Positions 24,909 through 33,572 of a stretch of 64,000 nt of DNA are shown here, piece after piece; positions within the stretch are counted from its first letter, which is position 1, and each line of letters begins with the position of its first letter. Under the pieces are notes generated by a model that worked only from the letters and a program-made list of their open reading frames with translations, was not told where the DNA came from and did no database searches. The stretch is from Ruminococcus flavefaciens. GTDB taxonomy: Bacteria; Bacillota; Clostridia; Oscillospirales; Ruminococcaceae. The stretch lies in contig NZ_UETD01000003.1 in NCBI RefSeq assembly GCF_900116855.1, positions 291,924 through 355,923 of the forward strand, read 5' to 3'. A program made the translations under genes and the position numbers.

Positions 24909-26048
24909 TTATTGACCCTTTGCGATAAGAGCCTTTCTCATGAGAACGAGATCGTAAACGTCAAGCTGCTCGTCCTTAACGAAGTCGCCTGCTTTCCAGT
25001 TAGCGAGCTCAGTACCGGGAACACTGAGGAGCCACTTGTTCATGAGTATCAGATCGGCTGTGTTGAATGAGCCGTCTGCGTTGAGGTCGCCCTCGATCTC
25101 CTCGGGAGGAGCTACATAGCTCTCATCGAAGATATATCTTGCATTGTTCAGGAACTTGTCGTCTGTGGGCTTGTCAGCCTGATCCCAGTCTGCCTTGGTG
25201 CCGTATACAGTGATGGTAGCCTGAGCGGTAACGTCTGAGAAAGCCATATAGTCGATCTTTGTCATCTTGCCCGATACCTTGAGATCGGTGAGCTTGTTGC
25301 AGTAAGCAAAAGCCATGCTGTCGATGAATGTACAGCTTTTTGCGTCAACGGACTTCAGATTTGAGCAGTAGAAGAAAACGTTGTCGTTGATCTTGGTAAC
25401 GCTTGATGGGAATACAACGGAGGTGATATCCTCGTTTCTCTCAAAAGCGCCTGCTGAAACGTACTTTACATTGTCGGGGATGATCACATCGCCCTTGGCT
25501 TTTTCACCGTCGATGAGGTTGCCGTTGATGATGACGAGATCATTCTTCTGGCGCTGAGCGTCCATCCATGGGGTATTGTCGAATACCTTTGCGGACATCT
25601 CGATCATCTTATCGGGAAGATTTACCTCGGAAAGCTGCTTACATGAATCGAATGCGCGGAGATCAATGAACTCAATGCTTTCGGGGATAGTTACGGATTT
25701 AAGGTTTGCGCTCTGGCAGAATGCGTACTTGCCGATGGTCTTGACTGAATTCGGGATAGTCACGCTTGAAAGTGAGCAGCCGTCGAATGCGTAATCACCG
25801 ATGGCAGTAACGGGCAGTCCTGAGATAGAATCGGGTATCTCGATGGATGTTGCCTTGTAGTCGCTTCCTATGATCTCAACATGGTCATCGTACTTCTCGT
25901 ATGTGAGACTGCCGGAAGTTTCCGCAGCGTATGCGGTAAGTGTGGACTGCATGAATGTGCTTCCAATAGTGGAAAGCGGCATTGCAGCAGACAGTGTTGC
26001 AGCTGCAATAAAGGATGCAGCCTTCAGTGCTATTCTCTTTGACTTCAT
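24909..26048 (-). CDS. Secreted leucine-rich-repeat (LRR_5) protein with dockerin
   Basis: A signal peptide (about 1-42) opens this 379-residue protein. Several LRR_5/BspA repeats follow (about 55-290; IPDSISGLPVTAIGDYAFDG, IPNSVKTIGKYAFCQ). The C-terminal dockerin (about 318-379) has two calcium loops: GDLNADGSFNTADLILMNKW and KDEQLDVYDLVLMRKAL. LRR_5 proteins are surface binders rather than enzymes, so this is probably a cellulosome-attached binding subunit. GGAGGGG precedes the ATG. Its dockerin is a different flavour from those of the GH9 and large BspA proteins nearby. Confidence 0.85.
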   Translation of the reverse strand: MKSKRIALKAASFIAAATLSAAMPLSTIGSTFMQSTLTAYAAETSGSLTYEKYDDHVEIIGSDYKATSIEIPDSISGLPVTAIGDYAFDGCSLSSVTIPNSVKTIGKYAFCQSANLKSVTIPESIEFIDLRAFDSCKQLSEVNLPDKMIEMSAKVFDNTPWMDAQRQKNDLVIINGNLIDGEKAKGDVIIPDNVKYVSAGAFERNEDITSVVFPSSVTKINDNVFFYCSNLKSVDAKSCTFIDSMAFAYCNKLTDLKVSGKMTKIDYMAFSDVTAQATITVYGTKADWDQADKPTDDKFLNNARYIFDESYVAPPEEIEGDLNADGSFNTADLILMNKWLLSVPGTELANWKAGDFVKDEQLDVYDLVLMRKALIAKGQ

Positions 26049-26149
26049 TATTAACCCCTCCTGTTAATATGATGCTTTTTATGTCTGCCTGTCACAGCAG
26101 GCAGTTTAACCTGTTACAAAGGGACTGCATAACACAGTTCCTACCTATC

Positions 26150-26178
26150 AGTATACCATATATTGCAGAATAAGTCAA
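26150..26178 (-). promoter_or_regulatory. Promoter of the LRR-dockerin gene
   Basis: TTGACT (26178-26173) and TATACT (26155-26150) on the minus strand are 17 bases apart. The leader contains a CTGCCTG/CAGGCAG hairpin. Confidence 0.7.
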
Positions 26179-26288
26179 CAATACCATACAAAAGGTAATA
26201 GTTTGTTCACACAGACAGCAATAAATGCAGAGAGAACAATTTATTACTGAATTTCGGTCAGAAAGCGGCTTAGCAAATGCTGCGGATA

Positions 26289-26588
26289 TTATCGCCGACT
26301 CAGCTCGTCTGCGATCAAACGAAGTATGTCGGCATACTTTTTGTCCTTGTCCTGTGTTTCTTTGTCCAGCTCTTCAAAGGGGATAATATCCCTGTGCCCG
26401 TGGCCGTCACACCACTCTGTAAGGGGGCTGAAATTCATATCCATTGCCCATGCGTCATGAACATCTTTCAGAGTTATCTTGGTTCCCTTGACAAGTACGA
26501 GCAAGGCATAAAGATGCACAAGGTTTTGGTTTTTTATATGTGTGCGCTCGGCAACGAGCTCAGTGACCGTATCTATATAGGTTTCCAT
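26289..26588 (-). CDS. Small conserved-looking protein with an RyR-like segment
   Basis: The 99-residue protein is soluble and begins METYIDTVTELVAERTHIKN. Its C-terminal part (RDIIPFEELDKETQDKDKKY) resembles the P-F/Y-E-x-L-x-x-E-x-x-x-x-D pattern of RyR-type domains, seen in some bacterial and phage small proteins. GGAGG lies just before the ATG. It is a single gene between two dockerin genes, with no membrane segment. The function is unknown. Confidence 0.65.
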   Translation of the reverse strand: METYIDTVTELVAERTHIKNQNLVHLYALLVLVKGTKITLKDVHDAWAMDMNFSPLTEWCDGHGHRDIIPFEELDKETQDKDKKYADILRLIADELSRR

Positions 26589-26748
26589 TGCAGTCCTCCT
26601 GATGTGTTCTATATCGGAGCAGTTCGCTATGCTCTTTGGGGTGAAGTACCGTATATCCGGATTATATCACGGCTTCGGGATAAAGTCAAACAGAACGGGC
26701 AAAGGAGAGCTGTGCGAGGACATAATGCAAACAGTATATGATCAATAA

Positions 26749-26786
26749 AAACAGTCGGAAAGCTAAGTGCTTTCCGACTGTTTTTG
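26749..26786. terminator. Strong terminator after the giant BspA-dockerin gene
   Basis: AACAGTCGGAAAGC and GCTTTCCGACTGTT arms with flanking A and T runs; it can act in both directions. Confidence 0.85.
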
Positions 26787-26809
26787 ACATGAGAATGTAA
26801 GCCTGTTTT

Positions 26810-29800
26810 TTACTTATTTGCCTGCTTCAGAAACTCCTCCAGTGAAAGTATCTCATCCTTTGTGGTTGAGGAGTATGCATAGTAGGAAAGTATCTGAGAA
26901 GCGTCAACTGCGTCGATCACGTTGTTTTTATCCACATCGGCTGCTTTTTTCTGAGCCTCGTTAAATCCGCCGTCCTTATTAGTGGAGATATTTGCATAGT
27001 ATGAAAGAACATTGGAAGCATCAATGGCATTGATCTTTCCGTCATCGTTTACGTCTCCCAGCAATAATTCGGGTTCGGTGTCAACTATGGGCGTGTCATT
27101 GATATCATTGATCTTCATGCTTTCAGCCTTTGAAGCCACACCGCTGTAACTCAGAAGTCCCTTTGTGATATGGAGCTCTGCTCCCGAAATATCTCCGCTT
27201 TCGGAAATAAGAGTTATTACGTCCGAGAAGTCCGTATCATTTGTTTCAGACTTGGAGAATCTTATCTTGCAGGGGATAGGCTCGCCCTTGCTGTTGGTCA
27301 GGTAAACGTTCTCTGCAACAGCTGTACTGTCGGTGATGAACTGGGACATTTTTATGTTCACGCCGTTTGTATGAGCATCTATGCTCTCGATTTTTGCGGC
27401 AGAGGTGCTTTTCAGCGGGATATTAACGTCAGTCTGGACGGGAAGGACAGGAAGCCACTCCGTTGTGTATGTCTCATAGCCTTCGGCTTCTATCTTTACC
27501 TGCCACAGTCCCTCTGGAACGTCCCACATGAACCAGCCTTCCGAGTCGGTTATCTGCGGATTGACCTGATCGTAGTCCTCCGCATTCCATTTGACCGCCT
27601 TGCCGCTTTCGTCCTTGTAGTAGATAGTGGCAGCAGCTCCCTCAACTCTGTTCTCGGGAACAGCTGCGTAAACGTAGCCGCTCGGGTCGATGCCTTCCTT
27701 TATTTCACCCTTCGGAGTTACATAGACCTTGGATTTGAGATTGTTCTCAGCCTTGTCGAGAAGCTTGCCGATCAGCCAGCTTCCGAAACCTATTGCTGCG
27801 CCCACAGCGATACCGACGGCACAGGGGATAGCAGATGCAAAAGTGACAGCGGCTCCTATGGTAACAGCTCCTGCTGTGACGAGTACGCGGGAGTAGTATA
27901 TTGCCTTAGCCTGAGCTTTCAGCTCCTTGCTGTTTTTACGGACATATTCATTCTTGGAGTAGTCGATCTGTTCGAGGGTGTCTGAATATCCCTGATAGCT
28001 GCCGTAGAGATCAATGCCGTTCTGGGCTACGCCGGCGAGAACAGTTACGCCCTTGGCAGCGCCTTGTACTGTGTCTTTGAGACCTTCGGTAAATAACGAA
28101 ACTACGACGCCGCCTGCGGTATCTTTCTGGAGGTCTTGGCTCTCATTGAAGAACTCAGTAAGATAAGAGGTCTTGCCGCTGTCTGTGTTTTTATCGAGAA
28201 TGATAACACCCTGAGCATCTCCTGTATTTCCGCTCTTGAGGAAGTCGTATACCGAGCTTCCGTCTTCCATTTTGACATTTTCGGTGAGTGTGCGGACATC
28301 GCTGTCCTCTGTCAGTGTACGGATATAGATCGTGTGTTTTTCGCCCTCGGCGTCTATGAGCTCTACTCCCGACTCTGTAAAGCCGTAGTCCTCGGGAGCC
28401 TCAGCTGCCTTGTCCGAGGAGACTGCTCCGTCGCCGAAATCCAGATCATCGCAAATATCCTGAATGATGTTGACTTCCAGCTCTTTGACATTTTCACTGT
28501 CGGGGAACCGGTCCGATATAACGGGAGGAACAGGAGTTTTGACCTTTACAGCGGTCCTGTTCTGGGTATTCTCCAGTACCTTGATCTCGGAGTTGTCAAT
28601 AAGCTCCTTTACGGGATCAAGGTTCTCGGGGGTGGTATTCAGCAGATCCTTGCCATTGAATTCAAGGCTTGTGGAGCCGTCCTCGTTTTTCTTTTCAACA
28701 GCAACGCCCTTTGCGGATTTAGGGGTCTGACCGATATAAAGGTCTCCGGGAAGGGTAGTATCAAAGAAGCCCTCGCCGACCCATCTGCCGGTTTCGCTGT
28801 CTTTTTCGAGGGGAACAAAGGAAATGTCATCGTTGGTCTCTGAGAAAACATAAGCAGTTCCCACGTTATCGTCATTGTCCAGCTTAACATCGAATTCAAA
28901 AGGTCTGCCCGGATTGTAGGGAACAAAGGGAGAATAGCCTGTACGGAAAATATCCGTCATGTCCTCTGTCCAGTGGTCGGTGCCGTGAGTGTAATGAGTA
29001 ACATCAAAATCAACGAGCACAGGCACGTTTTCGTCAACGTTTATCCGGACTGTGTCGGACTTATTGCTGCCGCAGACAGCCTGCACGGTTATGATATCAC
29101 CGTCGGGCTCGCACTCTATCTGAGCGCTGTATTTGCCTGTGTATTTATTGGAATCTACGGTAGTGTACTCCTCGCCGTTTACCATGACAGCGACCTTTTC
29201 GCCGATTGTGGCATAGCCGAAGACGCTGAATGATGACTTGCCGTCCTTGATGCTTACAGTATCGGGAGCATTGATGGTCAGGGGCTCAAATTCCGTATCC
29301 GTGACTGTCAGCTGTTTTGTATCCCATTCGTAGCTCTCGGGAGTGTATGTCTTGGCAGAAAACTCCGCCTTGACCTTGACGGTCTCATTTTCGGGATTGC
29401 GGACACTGAAACGGAATACGCCTGTGGGCGAGCCAAGGTCTACCTTGAAGCCTACATCGCCTGCGGTAAGTCCTTCGGGGAGGCTCTCGTCGATGACAAG
29501 GTGCTTATAAGGCTGCACGGAAACATCCAGATTGGCTGTTCCGAAGGTATCGAGGAAACGCGGGTTTATTGAGTAATACACGGTATAGTTGGTAATGTCG
29601 CCTGCCGCATTTGAGGGAGAGGACTTAGTGATGAACAGATCGCCCTTTTTGGCGATGGTGAACCTCTCGTCCCAGAGGTTGTTGCAGTAGGTGAAGGCGC
29701 CGTTCTCCAGCTCATACTCCTCACGGGGAGCATCGACTGTTTCCAGCTCATAGCATCTGCTGAACGCCAGCGTTTTTATCTTGGTGACGCTTTCGGGGAT

Positions 29801-31297
29801 AACGACTTTTTTCAGATGCTCGCAGCCTATGAATGCCTTTTCGGGGAGCTCCGTCCAGCCGTCGGGAACATATACGGTCTCAAGGGCAGGAGCAGATGAG
29901 AACTCATAACCTTCCAATTTCAAGGATGAAGGGAGATGCAGTTCTTTAAGGCTGTAGCACTTTGAAAAGGTCGATGCCCAGCCGATATTCGTTATGCCCT
30001 CATGAAGGTCGATATGTGCCAATGACTTGTCATCGCTGAAGGCTCCGGATTTGATAGTTGTAACGGAATCGGGGATTATTATCTCGGTCAGATTCGGAAG
30101 TCCCGAAGCTGTAATGGCGTTGATCTCTGTGATACCGTCAGCGTATTCAAGCTTTTCAATACCGCTGTACCAGAAAGAGGATACACCGTCATAATTTCCC
30201 TTTGAAGGGAGCTGCATCGGAACGTAAAGGTATTTCAGCGACGTGAGCCCTTTGAAGCTGTCGGTGCAGAGCTCTTTGAGATTTTTGGGCAGATCGAGAT
30301 TCGTAATGCCCTTGCAGCCCGTGAACGCAAAGCTGTCGATAAACTCGACGCTGTCGGGTATCTTCGGGTCTGTAAGGCTGATACAGTCCTCGAATGCACG
30401 GCTCAGTATCTTCACGGGAGCATCTGGCCAGTTGATAGTTTCAAGGCTTTCGCAGTACTGGCAGATATTTGGAGGTATCTCGGTTCTGTTCGGTCCGAAT
30501 GATATCTCCTTTAGTCCGCACCTGCTGAAAAATCCGTATTTTCCCTCGCCAAAAGTCCATGTATCAGGGATATTTACAGATGTGAGCTTGGGATTGTTGA
30601 AGAAGGCGCAGGTGTCGATGAAATCAAGTGTGTCGGGAAGGTCGAGCACTTCAAGGTCGGGATCGTTGGCAATAGCGCAGTAGCCTATGGCTTTTACGCT
30701 GTCGGGAACGTGTATCTCCTTGAGACCTGTTATGGAATCAAAGGCGTTATCGCCGATAGCTGTAACGGAATCGGGGATGACCAGCTCGCCCATATAATCG
30801 GTGTAGCTAAAGAGCGATTGCGGGATTGTCTCCATGCCGTCCTCGATTATGACCTTGTTTATCTTGCAGTAGGTGAAGGGGCGGACTGCCTCTTTCAGAG
30901 TTGCGGGGATAATGAGTGTGTCGAGAGCTTTGTAATCATTGAAAGCCCAGTTGTTTATCTTCTCGATGTGGTCGGGGAGAACTATTTCTGTCACTTCACT
31001 GTTGCTGGAGTATGTACCGTGTCCGAAATAATTTGTGTCGATCTCGGTGACGTACTTGCCGTCTATCTTTGACGGAAGAACTATTTTTGTCTTGTCATAC
31101 TCGTCCTCTCGGGATTTGTCGCGGCCCTTGATGGTGATAGTACCCTCATCGTTGACCACATATGCAAAGCCGTCCTCGGTGTAGAGGTAATCCTCCTCTG
31201 CATGGACAAAAGGCGGCATGACAGCCGTCAATGTCGTAACGGAGAAAACGCAGCTAAGCATAATTGACGTAAAACGCCCTGCAAATGATTGCTTCAT
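26810..31297 (-). CDS. Giant secreted BspA-type LRR protein with dockerin
   Basis: This 1495-residue protein has a signal peptide (about 1-33), then roughly fifteen LRR_5/BspA repeats (about 60-560; for example IPDSVTAIGDNAFDSITGLK). Ig-like/beta-sandwich regions follow (about 570-870), then a middle region of unknown type. A hydrophobic stretch around 1155-1205 (ending AAIGFGSWLIGK) may insert in a membrane or be a glycine-zipper segment. After a CarboxypepD_reg-like domain (about 1245-1310), the C-terminal dockerin carries GDVNDDGKINAIDASNVLSY and DVDKNNVIDAVDASQILSYY. A surface-binding, cellulosome-attached role is likely. The dockerin nearly matches that of the cohesin-like protein at 42 kb. 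Confidence 0.85.
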   Translation of the reverse strand: MKQSFAGRFTSIMLSCVFSVTTLTAVMPPFVHAEEDYLYTEDGFAYVVNDEGTITIKGRDKSREDEYDKTKIVLPSKIDGKYVTEIDTNYFGHGTYSSNSEVTEIVLPDHIEKINNWAFNDYKALDTLIIPATLKEAVRPFTYCKINKVIIEDGMETIPQSLFSYTDYMGELVIPDSVTAIGDNAFDSITGLKEIHVPDSVKAIGYCAIANDPDLEVLDLPDTLDFIDTCAFFNNPKLTSVNIPDTWTFGEGKYGFFSRCGLKEISFGPNRTEIPPNICQYCESLETINWPDAPVKILSRAFEDCISLTDPKIPDSVEFIDSFAFTGCKGITNLDLPKNLKELCTDSFKGLTSLKYLYVPMQLPSKGNYDGVSSFWYSGIEKLEYADGITEINAITASGLPNLTEIIIPDSVTTIKSGAFSDDKSLAHIDLHEGITNIGWASTFSKCYSLKELHLPSSLKLEGYEFSSAPALETVYVPDGWTELPEKAFIGCEHLKKVVIPESVTKIKTLAFSRCYELETVDAPREEYELENGAFTYCNNLWDERFTIAKKGDLFITKSSPSNAAGDITNYTVYYSINPRFLDTFGTANLDVSVQPYKHLVIDESLPEGLTAGDVGFKVDLGSPTGVFRFSVRNPENETVKVKAEFSAKTYTPESYEWDTKQLTVTDTEFEPLTINAPDTVSIKDGKSSFSVFGYATIGEKVAVMVNGEEYTTVDSNKYTGKYSAQIECEPDGDIITVQAVCGSNKSDTVRINVDENVPVLVDFDVTHYTHGTDHWTEDMTDIFRTGYSPFVPYNPGRPFEFDVKLDNDDNVGTAYVFSETNDDISFVPLEKDSETGRWVGEGFFDTTLPGDLYIGQTPKSAKGVAVEKKNEDGSTSLEFNGKDLLNTTPENLDPVKELIDNSEIKVLENTQNRTAVKVKTPVPPVISDRFPDSENVKELEVNIIQDICDDLDFGDGAVSSDKAAEAPEDYGFTESGVELIDAEGEKHTIYIRTLTEDSDVRTLTENVKMEDGSSVYDFLKSGNTGDAQGVIILDKNTDSGKTSYLTEFFNESQDLQKDTAGGVVVSLFTEGLKDTVQGAAKGVTVLAGVAQNGIDLYGSYQGYSDTLEQIDYSKNEYVRKNSKELKAQAKAIYYSRVLVTAGAVTIGAAVTFASAIPCAVGIAVGAAIGFGSWLIGKLLDKAENNLKSKVYVTPKGEIKEGIDPSGYVYAAVPENRVEGAAATIYYKDESGKAVKWNAEDYDQVNPQITDSEGWFMWDVPEGLWQVKIEAEGYETYTTEWLPVLPVQTDVNIPLKSTSAAKIESIDAHTNGVNIKMSQFITDSTAVAENVYLTNSKGEPIPCKIRFSKSETNDTDFSDVITLISESGDISGAELHITKGLLSYSGVASKAESMKINDINDTPIVDTEPELLLGDVNDDGKINAIDASNVLSYYANISTNKDGGFNEAQKKAADVDKNNVIDAVDASQILSYYAYSSTTKDEILSLEEFLKQANK

Positions 31298-31658
31298 ATA
31301 AACACTCCCTTCGCTTTTCAGCTAAAATTAACAAACAGCCGCATATAAAAATATATACAAATTTAAATGCAGCTGTTAATTGTATTATATCTAAAACGAG
31401 CATAGATATCAACAGTTTTATATTAATAGAGTATTATATTTTACTACATTGTAATTATTATTGGGTACTTGAAGCAGCACTGCCTATATGTTATACTGTT
31501 AATTGAAGTGTTTTCTATATTAATAAGGAAAGCTTGATCCTGAAACAGAAAAAATATAATTTCCGAAAATTTTTTTTGAAAAAATGTCCTACCCCGTAAT
31601 TTATGGTCGAGTGTATATTATGAAAGCAATTGCTGATAAAACACAAGGAGGAATTGAC
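31298..31658. other. AT-rich intergenic region between the giant LRR gene and ECF sigma 3
   Basis: No gene is seen in this very AT-rich stretch. It must hold the divergent control regions. Near the sigma gene, TGTCCTACCCCG...ATTTATGGTCGAGTG partly resembles the TGTAACACCCTG...TTTATCCCCCGATTG sequence before sigma 1, which could mark ECF-type promoters; the match is weak. Confidence 0.35.
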
Positions 31659-32225
31659 ATGACTGACCAGGAGTTGAAAAAACAGATGAAAGACTCTCCG
31701 GATGAATGCATGAGATCAATTTTCGATGAATACTGCAATTATGTCTACGTTATTGCAGCTGCCAGACTAAAGTCCTGCGGCCGCTCGGAAGACATAGAGG
31801 AATGCGTAAGCGATACTTTCGTAGAGGTGTTCAGAAAAATAGACTCCCTTGGAGAGCGTCAGGGTGACCTGAAGGGCTTCATAGGAGTAATCGCCAAGCG
31901 CAAGGCGATAGATATGTTCAGGAGGCTGAGCAAAAAAGCTGATACTACCGTATCAACAGACGACGAGGGCGTTCGTGAACTTTCTTCCGGAGAAAACATA
32001 ATCGAATCTTCAGAAATGTCAGAACGAAATCAAATTCTTCTTAGCAAAATAAAGGAATTAGGTGAACCTGATACAACGATAATAATAAGGCAGTATTATT
32101 ACAATATGACGGTAGCTGAAATAGGGAAAGCAATTTCCATGACTGCCTCAGCAGTACAGAAGCGAAGCATAAGGGCAAGAGAAAAGCTTAAAAAAATGCT
32201 TTGCGAAGTCGGTATCAATTATTAA
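31659..32225 (+). CDS. ECF-type RNA polymerase sigma factor 3
   Basis: The protein has 188 residues. Region 2 contains SEDIEECVSDTFVEVFRKID and KRKAIDMFRRL; region 4 contains YYYNMTVAEIGKAISMTASA and a basic end. It is strikingly similar to sigma 1 and sigma 2. ATG 31659 has AAGGAGG upstream; the longer frame from 31584 is not needed. It is followed six bases later by its membrane partner. The locus is more AT-rich than its neighbours. Confidence 0.9.
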   Translation: MTDQELKKQMKDSPDECMRSIFDEYCNYVYVIAAARLKSCGRSEDIEECVSDTFVEVFRKIDSLGERQGDLKGFIGVIAKRKAIDMFRRLSKKADTTVSTDDEGVRELSSGENIIESSEMSERNQILLSKIKELGEPDTTIIIRQYYYNMTVAEIGKAISMTASAVQKRSIRAREKLKKMLCEVGINY

Positions 32226-32237
32226 GGAGAGATGTAT

Positions 32238-33353
32238 ATGAAGAAAAATGATGAGCTGCTCAACGATATAAATATTGATCTGGAAACAGCAGACAGAGTT
32301 GCAAAAGAATATCCATCCCTGTCAGATTCAGCTAAAGAAAGGATGTTTAAAATGACTAAAGAGAAAATGAATAATACAAATATCGATAATACCGAGAACG
32401 AAAACAGTGTACACGGCGTTGAGATCTACAATCGTCCCGGATGGATAAAAATCGCAGGCATGGCAGCAGCATTTGTGCTTATAGCAGGCGGTATCGGCGG
32501 AGGAAGCTATCTGCTCCACAACATGAAGTCAACAGCTCCGAGCCCGAGTTCATCCATTATGACGGAGATGACCACTTATACATCGGAAACAGTTACCACC
32601 GAAGCTGCATCTGGTGAAACAAAAACAACTACTGCCACAATGAAAGCTGTTGCAGGTACTGCGACAGAAAACACAACAATAACAACAACAGCAATAACTA
32701 CAGCTGCTGCGGCTGCTGAGACAACTGCCGCTCAGACTGAGAATGAGACCTTTGTTCCCGATGAGGCTGCACATAAGCTTACAGATAATTACTGGGATTA
32801 TGCATACCTGTTCGGTCGTTCGGTGCTTCAGACTGCCGATTATGAACATACAGTACACGTTAAGTTTGAAACGCCCGATAATACATCAGGAGATCCGATG
32901 AATATAGAGTACGTCAAGTGTATGTTCAAGGAGCTTGCAGACAGGAATATGGAGGAATTAAAGGAGTATTACTATTCTTACTATACTGCTGATTTTGATC
33001 CTTTCTATGATCCTTATAATCAGTATCCTGATGACTTTGAATTATTCGGTCCCTCGTTCACAGAAGGTTCCGATATGACAATGGATCGTAATTGCGTATA
33101 TATCGAGTATAACGGAGAATTATACCAGAGAGCCCTGTATACATCATTTGATAATACCGATCACTGGACAGATGATCAGATGGACATAACAAATGTTACC
33201 GATAAGTCATTCACACTTAAAAGAAAGTTCCGTAACAGACCGAATGCTATGAACGGAGATGTACGCGGCGAGGTAACATTCAGCATAGTATTTGATGAAA
33301 ATGCTCAGGACTGGAGAATTGATAAAACCGAATACACTTATTCTCAGAACTGA
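32238..33353 (+). CDS. Membrane anti-sigma-like sensor of ECF sigma 3
   Basis: The protein has 371 residues from ATG 32238, which is better spaced from AAGGAG than ATG 32232. Its cytosolic start (LETADRVAKEYPSLSDSAKE) parallels the sigma 2 partner, and HGVEIYNRPGWIKIAG leads into the membrane helix (AAAFVLIAGGIGGGSYLL). A long Thr/Ala linker (about 105-170) follows, then an outside domain of ~195 residues rich in Tyr, Asp and Phe without a recognised fold. Confidence 0.75.
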   Translation: MKKNDELLNDINIDLETADRVAKEYPSLSDSAKERMFKMTKEKMNNTNIDNTENENSVHGVEIYNRPGWIKIAGMAAAFVLIAGGIGGGSYLLHNMKSTAPSPSSSIMTEMTTYTSETVTTEAASGETKTTTATMKAVAGTATENTTITTTAITTAAAAAETTAAQTENETFVPDEAAHKLTDNYWDYAYLFGRSVLQTADYEHTVHVKFETPDNTSGDPMNIEYVKCMFKELADRNMEELKEYYYSYYTADFDPFYDPYNQYPDDFELFGPSFTEGSDMTMDRNCVYIEYNGELYQRALYTSFDNTDHWTDDQMDITNVTDKSFTLKRKFRNRPNAMNGDVRGEVTFSIVFDENAQDWRIDKTEYTYSQN

Positions 33354-33430
33354 TGAGGTGCTGCAAAGCCGAAATGCTCGGGCAGCAATGAATAACAAAA
33401 GATAAAAAGAACAAAAGAGATATAATAACG

Positions 33431-33462
33431 AGCTCCTCCCAAGGAAAAGGGAGGAGCTTTTT
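33431..33462 (+). terminator. Terminator of the ECF sigma 3 operon
   Basis: AGCTCCTCCC (33431-33440) and GGGAGGAGCT (33449-33458), then TTTT. Confidence 0.85.
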
Positions 33463-33475
33463 ATTTGCAAGACTA

Positions 33476-33504
33476 TTGACATAAACATAACAATGTGCTA
33501 TAAT
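33476..33504 (+). promoter_or_regulatory. Promoter of the FMN-binding surface protein operon
   Basis: TTGACA (33476-33481) and TATAAT (33499-33504) are both perfect, with 17 bases between. Confidence 0.85.
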
Positions 33505-33510
33505 CTATAC

Positions 33511-33526
33511 GTTAGTAAATACTAAC
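33511..33526 (+). promoter_or_regulatory. Palindromic operator at the transcription start
   Basis: GTTAGTA-AA-TACTAAC has seven-base arms and would cover positions about +1 to +16. A repressor here would block initiation. TTAG...CTAA half-sites recall metal-dependent DtxR-type regulators, but the protein is not identified. Confidence 0.5.
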
Positions 33527-33572
33527 ATCAAGTACATAAACCCATTCTTTAACGTAAAGTGAGGTCATAAAA

